Assembly (NCBI GenBank): GCA_934256695.1
Contig: CAKQPE010000071.1
Span: 1 to 9,973 of the forward strand
Origin: an uncultured Eubacteriales bacterium
Lineage (GTDB): Bacteria; Bacillota; Clostridia; Lachnospirales; Anaerotignaceae
DNA length: 9,973 nt
Direction: 5' to 3'
Shown here: piece by piece, positions 5,788-9,973 of the stretch
Numbering within the stretch: the first letter of the stretch is position 1
How the letters are laid out: each line of letters opens with the position of its first letter
Notes under the pieces: model-generated
Database searches by the model: none
The model's input: the letters and a program-made list of their open reading frames with translations, nothing else
Told to the model about the DNA's origin: nothing
Program-made: the position numbers and the translations under genes

Positions 5788-6996
5788 ATGACAAAAAAAG
5801 ATATTGCCGAGTTGAAAAAAAGATTTACCAAAAAGAGCTGTACTTTTACCAAAATGTGCGGCTGTTATGTAAACAGTGAAAAAGTAAAGGTATTAAATAT
5901 TGATGAAACATTTCTTAATCTGGAAGAAGATGATTTTTATAAATATCTTGATATAGCAAAAAAAGTCCTTTCGGGAACTTTCGGAAACAATATACTTAAT
6001 CTGGAATTTAAAAAAGACGAAAATCGACAGGATTTCTTCTGGCGTCTGGACAAAAGCCTTCTAAAAGACGAGGAACTTTTAAATGAATTTTACGATTTAA
6101 TAATAGAAACCTATGAATATACGGGAAATTATTTAATTCTTATATTCCATGACAGCTATGATATAATAAATAAAGACAAAAACAACGATGACCTTGATGA
6201 CTCAAGCGAAGTTTATGAATATATTCTCTGTGCCGTATGCCCTGTAGAGCTTTCAAAAGCAGGTCTTGGATATAACGAGGAAGAAAATAAAATAAAGTCG
6301 ATTATGCGTGACTGGGTTGTGGGTATGCCGGAAAACGGTTTCGTATTTCCTGCCTTTTCGGAAAGAAGTGCAGATGTAAATTCCGTTATGTACTATACAA
6401 AAACTCCAAAATCACCCTATTATGATTTTATGGAAAACATACTTACATGCGAAAGCAAAAAAACCGCAGCCGAAGAAAAGATTGCTTTCCGCTCAATAAT
6501 CGAGGATTCAATACCTGACGAAAATGCAGCGGAGAATGTATTTATAGAGGTTCAGAAAAGCGTAAACTATGTTATATCCGAAAAAGAAGTTGAATTTGCA
6601 GATGAGGACGAGCCTGTTGTTTTGACAGAAAACGATATAAAAGACATCGTTCAGGAAATAGATATTGATGACGAGGTAAAAGAGAAAATAACCGACTCAT
6701 TTACACGTGAATTTGGCAAAATGCCACCTTCTGCAAACAATATTTTAGACAACAAAGCTGTAGAAACCGCCGCACAACGGGAGCATATAGTTCGTCTTGA
6801 AAAACAAGTACAGAATCTTAAAGGAAGAATTGAGGACTACAATCAACCTGCCAAAAGTGATGAAATAATACTCCGTGTTTCACAGCAGAAATCAGAACTT
6901 ATAAAAACCGAAATTATAGACGGCAGAAAATACATACTTATACCTGTAAACGAAAATGACCGAATAGAAATAAACAACTACAGTGCAGATATATAA
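5788..6996 (+). CDS. DUF4317 family protein of unknown function
   Basis: I recognise this 402-aa protein as DUF4317, a family common in Clostridia with no known function. Family-like blocks are KKDIAELKKRFTKKSCTFT (3-21), MCGCYV (23-28), LSGTFGNN (61-68), YTGNYLILIFHDSYD (111-125), YILCAVCPVELSK (145-157), RDWVVGMPENGFVFPAF (174-190) and SVMYYTK (199-205). Cysteines cluster as C18, CxC (24-26) and CxxC (148-151). The acidic central part is followed by a short heptad-like segment (about 331-350) that may form a coiled coil, and a small C-terminal part containing GRKYILIPV (379-387). There is no signal peptide or membrane segment, so it is probably cytoplasmic. The start is firm: GAGGAG (5776-5781) lies 6 nt before the ATG. 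It is the only plus-strand gene and diverges from the Spo0A-like gene across a 273-bp region with a palindrome. Confidence 0.88.
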   Translation: MTKKDIAELKKRFTKKSCTFTKMCGCYVNSEKVKVLNIDETFLNLEEDDFYKYLDIAKKVLSGTFGNNILNLEFKKDENRQDFFWRLDKSLLKDEELLNEFYDLIIETYEYTGNYLILIFHDSYDIINKDKNNDDLDDSSEVYEYILCAVCPVELSKAGLGYNEEENKIKSIMRDWVVGMPENGFVFPAFSERSADVNSVMYYTKTPKSPYYDFMENILTCESKKTAAEEKIAFRSIIEDSIPDENAAENVFIEVQKSVNYVISEKEVEFADEDEPVVLTENDIKDIVQEIDIDDEVKEKITDSFTREFGKMPPSANNILDNKAVETAAQREHIVRLEKQVQNLKGRIEDYNQPAKSDEIILRVSQQKSELIKTEIIDGRKYILIPVNENDRIEINNYSADI

Positions 6997-7026
6997 TATC
7001 AAATTGCAATAAAAAATTACAGAGAA

Positions 7027-7077
7027 AACAGTTGTCGGCAAATTCTTATAACTTGAAACTAAATGCTGACAACTGTT
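7027..7077 (-). terminator. Strong intergenic hairpin, likely a terminator between converging genes
   Basis: AACAGTTGTCGGCA (7027-7040) pairs with TGCTGACAACTGTT (7064-7077): 14 pairs with one G-T wobble, around a 23-nt loop. The DUF4317 gene ends 30 nt to the left and the lipoprotein gene ends 177 nt to the right, so transcription converges here. On the minus strand the stem runs into TTCTCTGTAATTTTTT, a fair U tract; on the plus strand only GTTT follows. It most likely stops minus-strand transcripts and may serve both directions. The large loop is unusual for a terminator. Confidence 0.5.
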
Positions 7078-7189
7078 GTTTACTCTCATATATGACTAAA
7101 AGAACACCTTCTGTTTCAAAATCACTTTATAAAATACATACCTTCCAATACCTTGTCCTTCAATTCAAACAATTCCATATACTTTTCAT
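7046..7189 (-). pseudogene. Possible broken small reading frame downstream of the lipoprotein gene
   Basis: A good ribosome binding site, AAGGAG (7200-7205), precedes an ATG at 7189 that opens only nine codons. A second ATG at 7178 opens 18 codons (MELFELKDKVLEGMYFIK) ending at TGA. Skipping one base there (+1) opens 25 more codons, beginning DFETEGVLLVIYESKQQ and ending TAA at 7046-7048. The combined sequence of about 44 residues looks protein-like, so this may be a frameshifted remnant, a sequencing error, or a real small gene read with a shift. Open frames this short also occur by chance. No family is recognised. Confidence 0.25.
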
Positions 7190-7253
7190 ATATTCACCAC
7201 TCCTTAATTTAAAACACAGAGTTACAAAAAATCATAATACAACAATTAATTTT

Positions 7254-7736
7254 TTAGTTTACAAAAATTTCGCTTACGGAAATTACATTTCCATCCTCAA
7301 ACACCTGTATTTTAAAAGGTGTCTTATCTAAATCTCCGTCACCGTCGGAATCAAATTTTTTCAAAAAATCATTTATATCAGTAGTGGTATATAAAATATT
7401 TTCATCTGTTTCTGAAACAAACTGCCGTCCTGTATCGTAAAAATTATATCTTGTTTCATCATTCAGATAAAACGTTTTTTCTTCATCGGAATTATCGTAT
7501 ATGTAGTATCCGTCAGGCATATCCGCTTCCGTCAGTCCCAGATTATCTATCCAATATTGTTCTGTACTATCAATAAACTTAAAATCATTTACCAAAAGTT
7601 TATTATCCTCTATTTTCAAATAACCGTCATACATATTGTATGCTCCGGAGGTAAGCTGTTGCTGTTTGCTTTCGGCACAGCCTGCTAAGCCGATTATAGA
7701 AAAAATTCCGAATAATAAACAAAAAGCTTTCTTCAT
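7254..7736 (-). CDS. Small secreted lipoprotein of unknown function
   Basis: The 160-aa product begins with a classic lipoprotein signal: MKK, a hydrophobic stretch (4-17), and the lipobox LAGC (17-20). It should be exported, lipidated at Cys20 and anchored on the outer face of the membrane. The mature part is rich in Asp, Glu, Tyr and Asn and has no domain I recognise. Near the C-terminus, DSDGDGDLD (129-137) resembles an EF-hand or dockerin-type calcium loop, but only one copy exists and no helix pair is evident. The start is secure: a perfect AAGGAGGT (7744-7751) lies 7 nt before the ATG. It appears to be a single-gene unit, ending towards the hairpin at 7027-7077. The function cannot be deduced. 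Confidence 0.82.
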   Translation of the reverse strand: MKKAFCLLFGIFSIIGLAGCAESKQQQLTSGAYNMYDGYLKIEDNKLLVNDFKFIDSTEQYWIDNLGLTEADMPDGYYIYDNSDEEKTFYLNDETRYNFYDTGRQFVSETDENILYTTTDINDFLKKFDSDGDGDLDKTPFKIQVFEDGNVISVSEIFVN

Positions 7737-7785
7737 GTGCCATACCTCCTTAACTATTCAAAAAAATGCAGTCTGTAAAATATTT

Positions 7786-7815
7786 TTTATATTTATATTT
7801 TATATTATAAATCAA
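7786..7815 (-). promoter_or_regulatory. Weak promoter candidate for the lipoprotein gene
   Basis: On the minus strand TTGATT (7810-7815) and TATAAA (7786-7791) are 18 bp apart, upstream of the lipoprotein ribosome binding site. A perfect TATAAT also occurs at 7804-7809 but has no good -35 behind it. The stretch 7775-7815 is almost pure A/T, so -10-like words are expected by chance. Confidence 0.3.
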
Positions 7816-7864
7816 TATCGAGCAATATAAAAACGTCTTTCTTAATAATTGTTAATAATAAATA

Positions 7865-7907
7865 ACACCTCTGTAATTAAAGAAAAAACCGTTAATCACA
7901 AAGGTGT
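7865..7907. repeat. Imperfect inverted repeat with 16-bp arms
   Basis: ACACCTCTGTAATTAA (7865-7880) and TTAATCACAAAGGTGT (7892-7907) are complementary at 14 of 16 positions around an 11-nt loop. On the minus strand it is followed by TATTTATTATTAAC, a poor U tract. It lies between the gpsA terminator region and the lipoprotein gene and could be a back-up terminator or part of a small mobile repeat. No gene is visible in 7753-8054. Confidence 0.45.
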
Positions 7908-7943
7908 GTATTTATATCGTCTGTTTAAATTTAATGCTAATAA

Positions 7944-7988
7944 CCCTTCCGTCAAGCTATGCTTGACACCTTCCCTTTCAGGGACGGC
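7944..7988. repeat. Two-hairpin short interspersed repeat-like element
   Basis: The element contains a perfect hairpin GTCAAGC-TAT-GCTTGAC (7951-7967), flanked by direct copies of CCTTCC (7945-7950 and 7969-7974), and a second hairpin TCCCT-TTC-AGGGA (7972-7984) ending in CGGC. It is GC-richer than the surrounding DNA. From memory, this layout matches a short non-coding repeat scattered in many gut Clostridia, in which a variable hairpin sits between a CCTTCCGTC-like motif and an ACCT-CCCT...AGGGA-GGC hairpin. That match is recalled, not computed. Confidence 0.5.
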
Positions 7989-8015
7989 AAAAAAGCAGTG
8001 CAAATGGATTTACAC
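7989..8015 (-). terminator. Candidate terminator of der-plsY-gpsA
   Basis: On the minus strand GTGTAAA (8009-8015) pairs with TTTGCAC (7998-8004), seven pairs including one G-U, with a 4-nt loop. After three bases it is followed by six U residues (7989-7994). It lies 40 nt past the gpsA stop. The stem is weak, so the adjoining hairpins at 7944-7988 may help. Confidence 0.4.
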
Positions 8016-8054
8016 AACCGCCAATAAAACCGCATTTTTATAAAATCATATATC

Positions 8055-9059
8055 TTACAGCATATTATCGGTTTCGCTTCTGCCTACTCTAAGCATAAGC
8101 TCCATAACTGCCTTCTTTACATCTTTGCCTTCAAAAAGCACCTGATTTATTGATTCCGTAATAGGCATTTCAACATTGTATTTCTTTGAAAGGTCATAAA
8201 CTGCCTTTGCCGTATTTACACCCTCAACTACCATATGTACCTGTGCTAAAGTTTCATCAAGACTCTTTCCCTGTCCGAGAAGTATTCCCGCTCTGCGGTT
8301 TCTGGAGTGCATACTTGTACAAGTTACTATAAGATCTCCCATGCCCGAAAGACCTATGAATGTTTCGCCTTTTCCTCCAAGTCTGACACCAAGACGTGCT
8401 ATTTCAACCAGACCTCTTGTCATAAGTGCCGCCTTTGTGTTGTCTCCGAACCCAAGCCCGTCGCTCATTCCGGCAGCAAGTGCGATTACGTTTTTAAGTG
8501 CTGCACCTGTTTCTATTCCTATTGTATCGCTGTTTGTATACAGTCTGAAGGTCTCGTTCATAAATTCGTCCTGTATCATTTTTGCAGTATCCATATCATC
8601 ACTTGATACAACACAGGCTGTAGGAATACCCTTGCCAACTTCCTCTGCATGGCTCGGCCCTACAAGAGTACAAACCGTATTTTTAGGCAGACATTCTTTT
8701 ATTACCTGTGAAAGTCTCAAAAGACTTCCTTCTTCAAGTCCCTTTGATACATTTACAATTATCTGGTTTTCATTTATATATTCCGCAAAATCCGTCATAA
8801 CGCTTCTTGTGGCTCTTGATGGAATTGCGTTTATTATAATATCCGCACCGGAAACGGCTTCTTTTCTGTCTGTAAGTATTTTAATGCTTTCTTTTACTTC
8901 TACACCCGGCAGATATTCCCTGTTTTTATGTTCATTTGTAATTTCGTCAGCCTGTTCCTGCTTTCTACACCACATTTTTACGTTGTGACCGTATTTATCA
9001 AGCATTACTGCAAGAGCAGTTCCCCAGCTTCCACATCCGATAACAGTTATGTTTTTCAT
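8055..9059 (-). CDS. gpsA: NAD(P)+-dependent glycerol-3-phosphate dehydrogenase GpsA
   Basis: GpsA reduces dihydroxyacetone phosphate to sn-glycerol 3-phosphate, the backbone precursor of membrane phospholipids. The 334-aa product has the family length. The Rossmann nucleotide-binding motif is VIGCGSWGTALA (6-17). Further blocks are NVSKGLEEG (103-111), LVGPSHAEEV (132-141), the catalytic Lys189 in GAALKNVIALAAG (185-197), GLSGMGDLIVTC (236-247), SRNRRAG (252-258) and VEGVNTA (278-284). The ATG at 9059 has GGAGG (9068-9072) 8 nt upstream. A TTG start at 9074 would lie on that site and is rejected. plsY ends 18 nt upstream, and its product acylates the GpsA product, so the two genes form a functional pair. 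Confidence 0.97.
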   Translation of the reverse strand: MKNITVIGCGSWGTALAVMLDKYGHNVKMWCRKQEQADEITNEHKNREYLPGVEVKESIKILTDRKEAVSGADIIINAIPSRATRSVMTDFAEYINENQIIVNVSKGLEEGSLLRLSQVIKECLPKNTVCTLVGPSHAEEVGKGIPTACVVSSDDMDTAKMIQDEFMNETFRLYTNSDTIGIETGAALKNVIALAAGMSDGLGFGDNTKAALMTRGLVEIARLGVRLGGKGETFIGLSGMGDLIVTCTSMHSRNRRAGILLGQGKSLDETLAQVHMVVEGVNTAKAVYDLSKKYNVEMPITESINQVLFEGKDVKKAVMELMLRVGRSETDNML

Positions 9060-9077
9060 CTGTATATCCTCCAAAAC

Positions 9078-9677
9078 TTATTTTCTCACAAATACAGCGT
9101 TTTCGTTGCCATGCACTATTCTTATTATGTTTGCTCTGTGCTTTATTACTGCAATAACAGCCATCACAAGTGTAATTAACGTAACCTCTGTCGGTGCAGA
9201 AAGTACAAAACACATTATCGGCACGGTTACTATCAGAAACAGTGAACCCATAGATACATAGCCTTTTATCAAAAGTCCTATTATGCCTATAAGAAACGAT
9301 ATTCCCGTTACCAAAGGATTAAAAAATATCATAAGACATAAATCCATACCTATTGATGACGCTATTCCCTTTCCGCCTTTGAATTTAAGATAGAACGGAA
9401 AATCATGTCCGAGCATAACACCAAATGATGCATACATTCCTGCCACAAGACCGCCGAACAGATGATAACAAACGGCAAATGCTATTATTCCTTTACCAAC
9501 GTCGCATATAAATGTAGCTGCACCAGCCTTTTTCCCAAGTACCCTAAGAGCATTGGTAGACCCAAGATTGCCGCTTCCGTACTTTCTTATATCCTTGTGC
9601 ATTATCATTCCGACAAAATAAGCAGACTGAAAACATCCTACTGCATAACCGATTAAAATACAAACTAATCTGAACAT
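9078..9677 (-). CDS. plsY: Acyl-phosphate:glycerol-3-phosphate acyltransferase PlsY
   Basis: PlsY is an integral membrane enzyme that transfers an acyl chain from acyl-phosphate (made by PlsX) to position 1 of glycerol 3-phosphate, giving lysophosphatidic acid. The 199-aa product has several hydrophobic segments (about 2-24, 55-75, 76-91, 110-137, 141-159 and 164-178). The three conserved motifs are GSGNLGSTNALR (34-45), GHDFPFYLKFKGGKGIAS (90-107) and KHRANIIRIVHGNE (179-192). I chose the ATG at 9677 because family members start here. A GTG at 9701 would add eight charged residues and has no ribosome binding site. The der stop is one base upstream, and the only purine-rich stretch (GAAAGGAAAGAG, about 9688-9699) is 10-15 nt away inside der. 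Translation probably depends on coupling to der. Confidence 0.95.
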   Translation of the reverse strand: MFRLVCILIGYAVGCFQSAYFVGMIMHKDIRKYGSGNLGSTNALRVLGKKAGAATFICDVGKGIIAFAVCYHLFGGLVAGMYASFGVMLGHDFPFYLKFKGGKGIASSIGMDLCLMIFFNPLVTGISFLIGIIGLLIKGYVSMGSLFLIVTVPIMCFVLSAPTEVTLITLVMAVIAVIKHRANIIRIVHGNENAVFVRK

Positions 9678-9678
9678 T

Positions 9679-9973
9679 TTAAGAATTCTCTTTCCTTTCA
9701 CGAACTACAAAATGTATCGGTGTTCCAACAAAACCAAAAGCATCTCTCATCTGGTTTTCCAAATATCTTCTGTAAGAGAAGTGCATAAGCTGTCTGTCAT
9801 TTACAAAAAGCACAAACGTAGGCGGTTTTACGGAAGCCTGTGTAATATAGTATATTCTAAGCTGTTTTCCTTTGTCACTTGGCGGCTGCTGCATAGCCAT
9901 TGCCTCTATAAGCACATCGTTAAGTACACCCGTACTTATTCTAAGGTTGTTGTTTTCTTTTACTGTCTTTGCA
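9679..9973 (-). CDS. der: Ribosome-assembly GTPase Der (EngA), C-terminal part only
   Basis: The gene enters from the right edge, and only the last 97 residues are in the window. Der is an essential GTPase with two tandem G domains and a C-terminal KH-like domain, acting in 50S subunit assembly. What is visible is the KH-like domain: STGVLNDVLIEAMAMQQPPS, then GKQLRIYYITQASVKPPTF, VLFVNDRQLMHFSYRRYLEN and AFGFVGTPIHFVVRERKENS, ending with TAA at 9679-9681. The G domains lie outside the window. der upstream of plsY and gpsA is a typical Clostridia order. Confidence 0.95.
   Translation of the reverse strand, partial: AKTVKENNNLRISTGVLNDVLIEAMAMQQPPSDKGKQLRIYYITQASVKPPTFVLFVNDRQLMHFSYRRYLENQMRDAFGFVGTPIHFVVRERKENS

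Noticed and set aside
7032..7331. Plus-strand open frame of 99 codons
   Set aside because: It starts inside a hairpin, has no ribosome binding site, runs into the lipoprotein gene antisense, and has an AT-rich random composition.
8341..8988. Long plus-strand open frame of 215 codons
   Set aside because: It is antisense to gpsA, has no recognisable motifs, and shows a Ser/Pro/Ile-rich composition typical of a reverse-frame shadow.
9060..9074. Extended gpsA start at a TTG (9074)
   Set aside because: It falls on the GGAGG site, and the Rossmann motif begins correctly from the ATG at 9059.
1..9973. CRISPR arrays, transposase genes, tRNA or rRNA genes, prophage or defence genes
   Set aside because: No regular repeat-spacer array, transposase motif, clover-leaf or rRNA-like sequence was seen; all long frames are housekeeping, biosynthetic, regulatory or hypothetical genes.

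Overview
The window looks like the chromosome of a low-GC, probably spore-forming Clostridia bacterium, most likely Lachnospirales. The grounds are the der-plsY-gpsA gene order, a short-form HisG paired with HisZ, a DUF4317-family protein, a protein with a Spo0A-type DNA-binding domain, AT-rich intergenic DNA and strong AGGAGG-type ribosome binding sites. Species cannot be told from the sequence alone. Nearly everything is on the minus strand, so transcription mostly runs from high to low coordinates.

Right end (9973 to about 7990, minus): the 3' end of der (ribosome-assembly GTPase), then plsY (acyl-phosphate glycerol-3-phosphate acyltransferase) and gpsA (glycerol-3-phosphate dehydrogenase). 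GpsA makes sn-glycerol 3-phosphate and PlsY acylates it, so together they start phospholipid synthesis. A candidate terminator follows gpsA. Beyond it, 7740-7990 is non-coding and holds a compact two-hairpin element resembling an interspersed repeat of gut Firmicutes, plus a second long imperfect inverted repeat.

Middle (7740 to 4640): an orphan secreted lipoprotein gene (minus) is followed by a possible broken small reading frame and a strong 14-bp hairpin. Next come a DUF4317 gene (the only plus-strand gene) and, divergent from it, a Spo0A-like regulator. The regulator has an intact Spo0A-type DNA-binding domain, but its receiver domain has Cys where the phosphorylated Asp should be and lacks other catalytic residues. 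The region between these two genes carries a perfect 25-bp palindrome with 12-bp arms, overlapping or next to promoter elements of the DUF4317 gene. This pair with its palindrome is the most unusual part of the window.

Left end (4519 to 1, minus): a histidine biosynthesis operon, hisZ-hisG-hisD-hisB-hisH, with the first codons of the next gene (probably hisA) running off the edge. Junctions are 0 to 16 nt or overlapping, several with the Shine-Dalgarno sequence inside the preceding gene. The operon has a near-consensus sigma-A promoter (TTGACA, 17 bp, TATACT). Its -10 is buried in a 20-bp imperfect palindrome that may be an operator. The leader is too short for a T-box or peptide attenuator. 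hisC is not between hisD and hisB, so it must lie elsewhere.
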